This document shows positions 1 through 6,603 of a stretch of 6,603 bases of DNA, piece after piece. Position 1 is the first letter of the stretch; every line of letters starts with the position of its first letter. The translations under genes were made by a program, and so were the position numbers. The stretch covers positions 1-6,603 of the forward strand of contig USTB01000047.1 of assembly GCA_900557635.1 (NCBI GenBank). The letters run 5' to 3'. The DNA comes from an uncultured Eubacteriales bacterium. GTDB taxonomy: Bacteria > Bacillota_A > Clostridia > Oscillospirales > CAG-272. The notes beneath the pieces are model-generated. The model ran no database searches, was not told the origin of the DNA, and saw nothing but the letters and a program-made list of their open reading frames with translations.

Positions 1-100
1 CTCTCCCCGCGTCTCCTTGCACCTCTATTGTACCACGCGGCGGGCGATTGGTCAAGGGGTGGGAAATTTCACAAAAACATTTCGGGGCGTTTATCGTGCG

Positions 101-131
101 TTTACAATGGTTTGCTACAATACAATATTAT
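101..131 (+). promoter_or_regulatory. Candidate sigma-A promoter of the ABC exporter gene
   Basis: TTTACA at 101-106 matches the -35 consensus in five of six bases, and TATTAT at 126-131 matches the -10 consensus in five of six, but the 19-base spacer is longer than the ideal 17. A competing reading is an extended -10, TGCTACAAT at 113-121, which would not need a strong -35. A second TACAAT (121-126) and a TATAAA (131-136) overlap the same stretch. A promoter here is likely, but which hexamer is used cannot be decided by eye. No clear operator palindrome was found. Confidence 0.45.
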
Positions 132-181
132 ATAAAAACGCGACAACGGCGGCAAAAATCGGCAAAATAAACGGCGGAATC

Positions 182-185
182 GGAG
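182..185 (+). promoter_or_regulatory. Ribosome binding site (GGAG) for the ABC exporter
   Basis: GGAG lies six bases upstream of the ATG at 192. It fixes that ATG as the start, and the ABC ATPase domain begins at the first residues, as usual for this family. Confidence 0.7.
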
Positions 186-191
186 AAAACG

Positions 192-2930
192 ATGCTTGAA
201 CTGAGAAACATAAAGAAGGACTATGCGGCGGGAGTTTTGACAGTGCGGGCGCTCCGCGGCATCGACATCGCCTTTCGTGAGAGCGAGTTCGTCGCAATTC
301 TGGGCCAGTCCGGCTGCGGCAAGACCACACTGCTGAACATCATCGGCGGACTTGACCGTTACACATCGGGCGATCTGCTCATCGGCGGGCGCTCCACCAA
401 GGAATTCCGCGACGGAGACTGGGACGCATACCGCAACCATTCCATCGGCTTTGTGTTCCAGAATTACAACCTGATCCCGCACCAGACCGTGCTCTCCAAC
501 GTGGAGCTGGCGCTCACGCTTGCGGGCGTGGGAAAAGCGGAGCGGCGTCGGCGTGCCGCGGCGGCTCTGGAAAAGGTGGGACTGGGCGACCAGCTCAAGA
601 AAAAGCCGGCGCAGATGTCGGGCGGTCAGATGCAGAGAGTCGCCATTGCGCGCGCACTGGTGAACGACCCCGAGATCGTTTTGGCGGACGAACCGACAGG
701 CGCTCTGGACAGCGAAACAAGCGTAGCTGTGATGGAGCTTCTGCGCGAGGTGGCACAGGATCGCTTGGTGATCATGGTGACGCACAACCCCGAGCTTGCA
801 GAGAAGTATTCCACGCGCATCATCCGCCTAAAGGACGGACAGCTGATATCGGACTCCGACCCGTACACGGGCGAGGTCACGTCTGAGGAAAAAGCGGCGA
901 AGGGTGCAAAGGATACAGGTGCAAAAAGCGCGAAGAAGGTGAAAAAGCCCTCCATGTCGTTCGGCACGGCGCTGTCCCTCTCCCTGAACAATCTGATGAC
1001 CAAGCGCGGACGCACCTTCCTCACCAGCTTTGCGGGGAGCATCGGCATCATCGGCATCGCGCTGATCCTGGCGCTTTCCTCGGGCATCAACAGCTACATT
1101 GCGACGGTGCAGGAGGACACCCTGTCCTCCTACCCCATCGCAATCAGCCGCGTTACGCAGGACTACACCGCCATGGCGGCGGCAATGGGCGCGCAGGCGG
1201 AAAAGGAGGCGCGTGAGGTGCAGGAGGGCACTGTTTACGTGGACGATTCGGCGGGCGCCATGATGAGCGCCATGTCGGCGACCCATATCAACGACCTTGA
1301 GGCATTCCGCACCTATCTTGAGGCGCACATGGGAGAGCTGACCGAGGAGCGCGACGGCACGGCGGCGATCAGCAACGTGCAGTACACCTACGATTACGAC
1401 CTGCAGGTCTATGCGCAGAACGGCGCGACCCGCGCGAACCCCACCACGATCTTCGAGCACATGGGAGATTATTTCACGTATCTCTCGTCCATGATGAGCA
1501 ACTCGGCGGCGGGAATGGATCTGGCGGACATGTTCAATATTTTCTCGCGCATGCAGGACAACGACTCCCTTCTGCGGGAGCAATACGACCTGATCTCGGG
1601 CGAGTGGGCGACAGGCGACGATGAAATGATGCTGGTGCTGGACGAAAACAACGCCGTTTCCAATCTTGTGACCTACATTCTGGGCATCAACGATCAGAAC
1701 GAACTGGAGGACATGTTTAACGATCTCATGCAGGGGAAGGAGTACACGGTATCCGACCAGACCTTCTCCTATGACGACTTCCTGAACATGACCCTGTACC
1801 TTGTTCCGAATTCGGCATATTACGAAAAAACCGACAAGACCTACACTGCGAACGGCGAGACCTATCCGGTGTGGGAGGACGTGCGGGAGCGCGCCGACTT
1901 TGATCAGGAGCGGTTCGTGCAGGAGAACGGCATCGCCGTCCGCATCTGCGGTATCGTGCGTCCCAACCCCGACGCCATTGCCCCCTCGATCTCGGGCGTG
2001 CTCGCCTACAACACCCGTCTGCTTGACCGCATGATCGGGATCGACCGCGACAGCGAGATCGCCGAACAGCAGATGGCGACGGCGGAGTACGATGTCTTTA
2101 CGGGCGTGCCGTTCGGCACGAGCACCGTGACCCCCGAGATGGTGCAGCTGTATCTGCTGTCCCTGAGCGATGCAGACCGTGAAAAGCTCATTGCGTCCAT
2201 TTCCCTGCTCATGCCCGGGCAAGAGGTCACCGAGGACAATTTAGCCGAGGTGCTTCTGCGCTTTGCGCAGTCCGAGGAGGGCGGCGCGATGCTCGGCGGG
2301 CAGTTCACCACCGAGGGCACCTATGACGATAACCTGAAGGCGATGGGCTGTGTGAACGAGGCAGTTCCCGAATCCATCAGCCTGTACTGCATCAATTTTG
2401 CGGGCAAGGATCGGGTGTCCGACCTCATCGACCGCTATAACGCAAGCGTGCCCGAGGAGAAGCAGATCCGGTATACCGATCTTGTGGGACTTCTCATGTC
2501 CTCCATCACCACCATCATCAACGTCATCTCCTACGTGCTCATTGCGTTTGTCTCCATTTCGCTTGTGGTATCGTCGGTCATGATCGGCATTATCACGTAT
2601 ATTTCGGTGCTGGAGCGCACCAAGGAGATCGGCGTTCTGCGTGCCATCGGCGCGTCCAAGCGCGATATTTCCCGCGTGTTCAACGCCGAAACCCTGCTCA
2701 TCGGACTGTGCTCGGGACTCATCGGCGTGGCTGTGACCGTCCTGCTGTGCTTCCCGATCAATGCCGTCATCCGTTCCCTCTCGGGCATCGGAAACATCGG
2801 CGCCGCCTTGCCGTGGCTCGGCGCGGTGATCTTGGTGGCAATCAGCACGGCACTCACCCTGATCGCAGGCTTTATTCCCGCACGGATCGCCTCCAAGCGC
2901 GACCCTGTGGAGGCGCTGAGAACCGAGTGA
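192..2930 (+). CDS. ABC exporter, fused ATPase and MacB/FtsX-type permease
   Basis: This 912-residue protein is an inner-membrane ABC transporter half with ATPase and permease in one chain. Residues 1-225 form a LolD/MacB-type nucleotide-binding domain: Walker A GQSGCGKT (38-45), Q-loop Q90, signature MSGGQ (142-146), Walker B ending in D166-E167, D-loop ALD (171-173) and H-loop H198, so all catalytic motifs are intact. A Lys/Ala-rich linker (about 232-253) leads to a first membrane segment (about 277-297). A soluble extracytoplasmic domain of about 470 residues (about 303-770) follows, then three membrane segments (about 773-800, 833-857, 871-893). The cytoplasmic loop LERTKEIGVLRAIGASKRDI and the ending DPVEAL are FtsX-family hallmarks. 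MacB-type proteins couple ATP hydrolysis to movement of the extracytoplasmic domain instead of passing substrate through the membrane. The extracytoplasmic domain is about twice the usual MacB size. Substrate is unknown; peptide, lipoprotein or antibiotic export, or envelope signalling, are possible. No HlyD/MacA partner or two-component system is visible in the window. Confidence 0.9.
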   Translation: MLELRNIKKDYAAGVLTVRALRGIDIAFRESEFVAILGQSGCGKTTLLNIIGGLDRYTSGDLLIGGRSTKEFRDGDWDAYRNHSIGFVFQNYNLIPHQTVLSNVELALTLAGVGKAERRRRAAAALEKVGLGDQLKKKPAQMSGGQMQRVAIARALVNDPEIVLADEPTGALDSETSVAVMELLREVAQDRLVIMVTHNPELAEKYSTRIIRLKDGQLISDSDPYTGEVTSEEKAAKGAKDTGAKSAKKVKKPSMSFGTALSLSLNNLMTKRGRTFLTSFAGSIGIIGIALILALSSGINSYIATVQEDTLSSYPIAISRVTQDYTAMAAAMGAQAEKEAREVQEGTVYVDDSAGAMMSAMSATHINDLEAFRTYLEAHMGELTEERDGTAAISNVQYTYDYDLQVYAQNGATRANPTTIFEHMGDYFTYLSSMMSNSAAGMDLADMFNIFSRMQDNDSLLREQYDLISGEWATGDDEMMLVLDENNAVSNLVTYILGINDQNELEDMFNDLMQGKEYTVSDQTFSYDDFLNMTLYLVPNSAYYEKTDKTYTANGETYPVWEDVRERADFDQERFVQENGIAVRICGIVRPNPDAIAPSISGVLAYNTRLLDRMIGIDRDSEIAEQQMATAEYDVFTGVPFGTSTVTPEMVQLYLLSLSDADREKLIASISLLMPGQEVTEDNLAEVLLRFAQSEEGGAMLGGQFTTEGTYDDNLKAMGCVNEAVPESISLYCINFAGKDRVSDLIDRYNASVPEEKQIRYTDLVGLLMSSITTIINVISYVLIAFVSISLVVSSVMIGIITYISVLERTKEIGVLRAIGASKRDISRVFNAETLLIGLCSGLIGVAVTVLLCFPINAVIRSLSGIGNIGAALPWLGAVILVAISTALTLIAGFIPARIASKRDPVEALRTE

Positions 2931-2954
2931 GCGCCGTTTCGGGACAGGCTCACT
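2926..2954 (+). other. Weak hairpin overlapping the exporter stop codon
   Basis: AGTGAGC (2926-2932) and GCTCACT (2948-2954) are perfect inverted copies, giving a 7-bp stem with a 15-base loop. The left arm contains the TGA stop codon (2928-2930). What follows is A-rich, not a T-run, so this is not a standard intrinsic terminator in the + direction. A second weak pair, GGGCGG (2979-2984) and CCGCCC (3006-3011), lies in the same 101-base gap. Either could attenuate read-through into the next gene or protect an mRNA 3' end, or both could be chance in GC-rich DNA. Confidence 0.25.
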
Positions 2955-3031
2955 TATCAAAAATAAAAATTCACAGCGGGGCGGCACCGCACGATAGAAG
3001 GCGAACCGCCCGAAGAAATGTGGAAAACTGC

Positions 3032-6010
3032 ATGGAAACATTGAACTTACCGACCGAAGGACGGACAGCGCTCGGCATTGACGTCGGCTCGACCACGGCA
3101 AAGCTGGTGCTGATCCGAAACGGAAGGATCGTATACGAAAAATATGAGCGGCACTATGCGCAGGTGCGCCGCAAGACCTTAGAGCTTTTACAGGAAGCGC
3201 TCCCGCTTGCGGGCGGCGACCGCGTGTATGTCGCCGTGGCGGGGTCTGCGGGACTGGGCATGGCGCAGGCGGCGGGACTGCCGTTTGTGCAGGAGGTCTA
3301 TGCCACGGGCGAGACCGTGCGCACCCTGGAGCCTGACACCGACGCCGTGATCGAGCTGGGCGGGGAGGACGCGAAGATCCTGTTCCTCACCGGCGGCTGT
3401 GACGAGCGGATGAACGGTACGTGCGCAGGCGGCACGGGCGCATTCATCGACCAGATGGCGACCCTTCTGAACGTGACGCCGGACGAGCTGGACGCGCTGA
3501 GCATGCGCCACGAGCGCATTTACCCCATCGCGTCCCGATGCGGCGTGTTTGCCAAGACCGATATTCAGCCCCTTCTCAATCAGGGCGCGGCAAAGGCGGA
3601 TATCGCTGCCTCGGTGTATCAGGCGGTGGTCAATCAGACCGTGGCGGGACTGGCGCAGGGACGGCGCATCGGCGGCAAGGTCATGTTTTTGGGCGGTCCG
3701 CTCTATTATAATACGGGACTGCGTCAGCGGTTTGCCGAGACGCTGGGACTGACGGAGGACTGCGCGGTCTTTCCGCCGTATGCCCTGATCGCCGTGGCGC
3801 TGGGTGCCGCACTGTATGCCGCAGGGAGCGAAAAGTCATTTTCGGCGGACGAATTGCTTGCCGCCGTGGAGCGTTCATGTGAGCAGAAGGCGGAGGTGAG
3901 CTGTACCTCGCCCCTGTTCGCCTCGCATGAGGAATACGACGAATTCTGCCGCCGTCATGCATTGGCGCGGACACCGCAGTGCGATCCGTCCGAATATGCG
4001 GGAAACGCGTACCTCGGCATCGACTGCGGCTCCACCACCACCAAGCTGACCCTCATCACGCCCGACGGCAGACTGCTCTATTCCTACTATGCCTCCAATC
4101 GGGGCGACCCCGTGGGCGTGGTACGCGATCAGCTTCTGCAGGTGCGGGCGCTGTGCGGGGATCGGATCACGATCGCCGGCTCGGCTGTGACCGGATACGG
4201 CGAGGATCTGATCCGCAGTGCCTTCCACACTGACACGTCCTTGGTGGAAACCATGGCGCACTTTACCGCCGCGCGGTTTTTCGACCCTGCGGTGGATTTC
4301 ATCTTAGATATCGGCGGGCAGGACATGAAATGCTTCGGCGTGAAGAACGGCGCCGTTGACACCATCCTGCTCAATGAAGCATGCTCGTCGGGTTGCGGCT
4401 CGTTCCTCGAAACCTTTGCGCGCTCCATGGGCTACGACATTGCCGAATTTGCGCGGCAGGGACTGTTCGCGCCGTCTCCCGTGAATCTGGGGTCGCGGTG
4501 CACGGTCTTTATGAATTCCTCGGTGAAGCAGGCGCAAAAGGACGGCGCGACGGTCGCCGACATTTCGGCGGGAGTGTCGGTCAGCGTGGTCAAAAACGTA
4601 CTGTACAAGGTCATCCGCGCACGGAGCGCTGCCGATATCGGACGGCACATCGTGGTGCAGGGCGGCACATTTTATAACGACGCAGTTCTGCGCGCCTTCG
4701 AGCGGGAGATCGGTCACACGGTCATCCGTCCGCAGATCGCGGGACTGATGGGCGCTTACGGCGCGGCGCTTTTCGCCCATGCGCAGTCCGCGGGAAAAAG
4801 CTCCCTGCTTACCGCAGACGAGCTGGCGCGCTTTTCGCATACCTCGCGCACCGTGACCTGCCGCGGCTGTACCAATCACTGCATGCTGACCGTGAACACC
4901 TTTGCGGACGGCGGCAGATACATTTCGGGCAACCGATGCGAGCGGGGCGCGAGCTTACAGCGAGGCGGCGCGGACGGCACGTGTCCCGAGACACTCCCCA
5001 ATCTGTTTGCCTTCAAGCAGGAAAAGCTACAGACGTATATGGACGATACGGGCGACACGTCCGGTCGGTGCATCGGGCTTCCCATGGCACTGGGCATGGC
5101 GGAGCTTTTGCCCCTGTGGCACACCCTCTTCCGCACGTTGGGACTGGGCGTACGGGTGTCCGGCTTTTCCTCACGCGCCCTGTACGCACGCGGGCAGTAC
5201 AGTATCCCGTCCGACACGGCATGCTACCCCGCAAAGCTGATGCACGGCCATGTGGAGACCCTGCTCGGGCAGGGCGTGGACGCCGTGTTCTATCCCTGCC
5301 TTTCCTATAACGTGGACGAGGGTCAGGGCACAAATCACTATAACTGTCCGGTCGTGGCGTACTACGGGGAGCTTCTGCACTCCAACATGGAGGGTCTGCG
5401 CAAAACGCCCCTCCTGTTCCCGTATCTGCGCCTGGATCGCGAAAAGGATATGGCGCGCACTCTGCAGGCATGTCTGCGTGAGCCGTTCGGCGACTTTTCC
5501 CTGTCCGATATCCGACGTGCCGTCAAGCGCGGCTTTGCCGAATATGAGCGCTACATGCAGGCGCTTCGGGACGAGGGACACCGCGCACTGCGGTGGGCGC
5601 AGGAGAACGGACGGCGGGTCATGATCTTGGCGGGCAGACCGTATCATGCGGACCCCGAGATCAATCACGGCATCGACCGTCTTGCCGCAAAGCTCGGCTT
5701 TTGCGTCGTGACCGAGGATGCGGTCTCCGACTTAGCCGAGGCGGGTCAGGTAACGGTTCTCAACCAGTGGACCTACCACGCCCGCCTGTACGCCGCCGCG
5801 CGCTATGCCGCCGCACATCCCGACGTGGAGCTGGTACAGCTCGTTTCCTTCGGTTGCGGCATCGACGCCATTACCACCGACGAGGTGCGTTCCATTTTGG
5901 AACGCGCGGGAAAGCTGTATACCCAGATCAAGATCGATGAGATCACCAATCTCGGCGCGGTCAATATCCGTCTGCGCAGTCTGCTCGGCGCACTGGACGC
6001 AAGACGGTAA
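3032..6010 (+). CDS. Acyl-CoA dehydratase activase, two BadF/BcrA ATPase domains plus DUF2229
   Basis: This is a cytoplasmic 992-residue member of the 2-hydroxyacyl-CoA dehydratase activase family (HgdC-like), which uses ATP to drive low-potential electron transfer through a [4Fe-4S] cluster. Domain 1 (about 13-275) has the phosphate loop GIDVGSTTAK (15-24), ELGGEDAK (108-115), FLGGP (219-223), and cysteines C131 and C170. Domain 2 (about 327-590) repeats this with LGIDCGSTTTKL (328-339), DIGGQDMK (426-433), QGGT (543-546), and C451 and C490. Both pairs are 39 residues apart, the HgdC cluster-ligand spacing as I recall it. A cluster C610, C613, C617, C636 follows. The DUF2229 region runs from about 680 to the end, with C731, C756, C772, AGRPYHADPEINHG (867-880) and C942. 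The frame is open upstream into the exporter, but that stretch is a shadow. ATG 3032 is chosen because the first ATPase motif begins 13 residues in. Its upstream GGAAAA (3022-3027) is weak, and GTG 3020 is an alternative. The protein ends where longer relatives continue into a dehydratase-like domain, here the next gene. The actual electron acceptor is unknown. Confidence 0.88.
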   Translation: METLNLPTEGRTALGIDVGSTTAKLVLIRNGRIVYEKYERHYAQVRRKTLELLQEALPLAGGDRVYVAVAGSAGLGMAQAAGLPFVQEVYATGETVRTLEPDTDAVIELGGEDAKILFLTGGCDERMNGTCAGGTGAFIDQMATLLNVTPDELDALSMRHERIYPIASRCGVFAKTDIQPLLNQGAAKADIAASVYQAVVNQTVAGLAQGRRIGGKVMFLGGPLYYNTGLRQRFAETLGLTEDCAVFPPYALIAVALGAALYAAGSEKSFSADELLAAVERSCEQKAEVSCTSPLFASHEEYDEFCRRHALARTPQCDPSEYAGNAYLGIDCGSTTTKLTLITPDGRLLYSYYASNRGDPVGVVRDQLLQVRALCGDRITIAGSAVTGYGEDLIRSAFHTDTSLVETMAHFTAARFFDPAVDFILDIGGQDMKCFGVKNGAVDTILLNEACSSGCGSFLETFARSMGYDIAEFARQGLFAPSPVNLGSRCTVFMNSSVKQAQKDGATVADISAGVSVSVVKNVLYKVIRARSAADIGRHIVVQGGTFYNDAVLRAFEREIGHTVIRPQIAGLMGAYGAALFAHAQSAGKSSLLTADELARFSHTSRTVTCRGCTNHCMLTVNTFADGGRYISGNRCERGASLQRGGADGTCPETLPNLFAFKQEKLQTYMDDTGDTSGRCIGLPMALGMAELLPLWHTLFRTLGLGVRVSGFSSRALYARGQYSIPSDTACYPAKLMHGHVETLLGQGVDAVFYPCLSYNVDEGQGTNHYNCPVVAYYGELLHSNMEGLRKTPLLFPYLRLDREKDMARTLQACLREPFGDFSLSDIRRAVKRGFAEYERYMQALRDEGHRALRWAQENGRRVMILAGRPYHADPEINHGIDRLAAKLGFCVVTEDAVSDLAEAGQVTVLNQWTYHARLYAAARYAAAHPDVELVQLVSFGCGIDAITTDEVRSILERAGKLYTQIKIDEITNLGAVNIRLRSLLGALDARR

Positions 6011-6051
6011 CGCTCCGAAAGCCCGAAAAATATCAAGAATCACACGCAAAA

Positions 6052-6059
6052 AGGAGGTG
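6052..6059 (+). promoter_or_regulatory. Strong ribosome binding site (AGGAGGTG)
   Basis: AGGAGGTG is a near-perfect complement to the 16S rRNA 3' end and lies eight bases before the ATG at 6068. It decides the start of the downstream gene and argues that the break between the two activase parts is a real gene boundary, not a sequencing frameshift. The 57-base gap (6011-6067) shows no terminator or promoter, so co-transcription is likely. Confidence 0.85.
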
Positions 6060-6067
6060 TCGGGAAT

Positions 6068-6603
6068 ATGCCGAAAAAGAAAAAACCATCCGCATTTCCG
6101 TATCCCGTATTTACCGAGGACATGCGTCGGACGCACACCGTATTAGTGCCGAATATGCTCCCCGTGCACTTTTCCCTCATCGAGCGCATTTTCAATGCCT
6201 ACGGCTATCACTGTGAGGTACTGCATAACGAGGGAGGCCGCGTTGTCGAGTGCGGACTGCAATACGTACATAACGACACCTGCTATCCGGCGCTTCTGAC
6301 CATCGGACAGTTCCTCGACGCTCTGCAAAGTGGGAAATACGATACCCACCGCGTGGCGCTGATGCTGTCCCAGACGGGCGGCGGCTGTCGCGCCTCCAAT
6401 TACATCTCCCTTTTGCGCAAGGCACTGGAAAAGGCGGGGTACGGATACGTTCCCGTGATCTCCTTTAATATCAGCGGTCTGGATCACAGTCCGGGCTTTC
6501 GTCTCACCCTCCCCATGCTGTACCGCATGATGTACGCGCTTCTGTACGGCGACCTTCTCATGACCCTGCGCGCGCAGTGCCGTCCCTACGAGATTACGGC
6601 GGG
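6068..6603 (+). CDS. 2-hydroxyacyl-CoA dehydratase-like protein, 3'-truncated by window edge
   Basis: The 178 complete visible residues start with a basic stretch MPKKKKP and enter a conserved block at once: FPYPVFTEDM (10-19), VPNMLPVHF (27-35), YVHNDTCYPALLTIGQ (66-81) and LSQTGGGCRASNY (100-112). I recognise these as the 2-hydroxyglutaryl-CoA dehydratase D-component-like segment that forms the C-terminal third of fused activase proteins of about 1,400 residues in Clostridia. Cysteines at 49, 62, 72, 107 and 171 are visible; C72 and C107 sit inside the conserved motifs and are the best candidates for iron-sulfur ligands. The gene follows the activase by 57 bases on the same strand and is probably its partner subunit in electron transfer. 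Whether it has dehydratase activity itself, or only relays electrons or belongs to the double-cubane cluster group, cannot be told. The C-terminus is outside the window. Confidence 0.82.
   Translation, partial: MPKKKKPSAFPYPVFTEDMRRTHTVLVPNMLPVHFSLIERIFNAYGYHCEVLHNEGGRVVECGLQYVHNDTCYPALLTIGQFLDALQSGKYDTHRVALMLSQTGGGCRASNYISLLRKALEKAGYGYVPVISFNISGLDHSPGFRLTLPMLYRMMYALLYGDLLMTLRAQCRPYEITA

Larger units (their letters stand above)
1..191. other. Non-coding upstream region
   Basis: This leader precedes the ABC exporter gene. The first 60 bases are GC-rich and show no convincing gene: the only small open frame, 17-199 on the + strand, has no recognisable domain and no good ribosome binding site. 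From about 62 to 175 the base composition shifts sharply to AT-rich, as expected for a promoter and 5' leader. A short CCGCG/CGCGG pair (7-11 and 36-40) is too weak and too widely spaced to call a terminator of a preceding gene. No riboswitch or tRNA fold was recognised. Confidence 0.6.

Noticed and set aside
17..199. Possible 60-codon leader peptide gene upstream of the exporter
   Set aside because: It has no good ribosome binding site, runs through the promoter-like stretch, overlaps the exporter start and has no recognisable features.
828..2222. Long antisense open frame of 464 codons opposite the exporter
   Set aside because: It lies entirely within a strongly supported gene, is rich in His, Arg and Val as expected for the antisense of GC-rich coding DNA, and has no recognisable domain.
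2926..2954. Intrinsic terminator after the exporter
   Set aside because: The stem is perfect but short, the loop is long, and no T-run follows, so it is kept only as a weak hairpin.
2708..3031. Upstream extension of the activase frame into the exporter gene
   Set aside because: The extra 108 residues are Arg/His-rich, overlap the FtsX C-terminus in another frame and match nothing in the activase family, which begins near residue 13 of the ATG 3032 form.
2241..3101. Antisense open frame of 286 codons spanning the first intergenic gap
   Set aside because: Most of it is the mirror of the exporter C-terminus. It has low-complexity Asp/Gly/His composition and no domain or convincing ribosome binding site.
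6011..6067. Frameshift or assembly error breaking one long activase gene
   Set aside because: The upstream gene ends with a proper TAA after the conserved DUF2229 end, and the downstream gene has an ideal ribosome binding site and its own ATG, so a true two-gene arrangement is more likely.

Overview
The window reads as GC-rich chromosomal DNA from an anaerobic member of the Clostridia (Bacillota), probably a gut-type lineage such as the Oscillospiraceae or relatives. Three things support this: a textbook AGGAGGTG ribosome binding site, an AT-rich promoter region in otherwise GC-rich DNA, and an oxygen-sensitive acyl-CoA dehydratase activase family typical of strict anaerobes. The genus cannot be fixed from the sequence. 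All three genes lie on the + strand. No tRNA, rRNA, CRISPR array, insertion sequence or phage gene is visible.

Layout. Positions 1-191 are non-coding and carry an AT-rich promoter-like stretch (about 101-136) and a ribosome binding site. Positions 192-2930 encode a 912-residue ABC exporter with an N-terminal ATPase fused to a MacB/FtsX-type permease that has an unusually large extracytoplasmic domain. A 101-base gap with only a weak hairpin follows. Positions 3032-6010 encode a 992-residue protein with two tandem BadF/BadG/BcrA/BcrD-type (ASKHA) ATPase domains, a four-cysteine motif and a DUF2229 (CoA enzyme activase) region. After 57 bases, a gene starts at 6068 with a strong ribosome binding site and runs off the window edge. 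Its 178 visible residues look like the 2-hydroxyacyl-CoA dehydratase-like segment.

How they work together. The second and third genes look like the two halves of what many Clostridia carry as one polypeptide of about 1,400 residues (recalled family knowledge, not searched here). They are probably co-transcribed, and their products probably form one iron-sulfur, ATP-dependent electron-transfer system. The ABC exporter has its own promoter region and shows no obvious functional link to them. I see no clearly novel system. The most notable points are the two-gene split of the activase, its paired cysteine architecture, and the large extracytoplasmic domain of the exporter.
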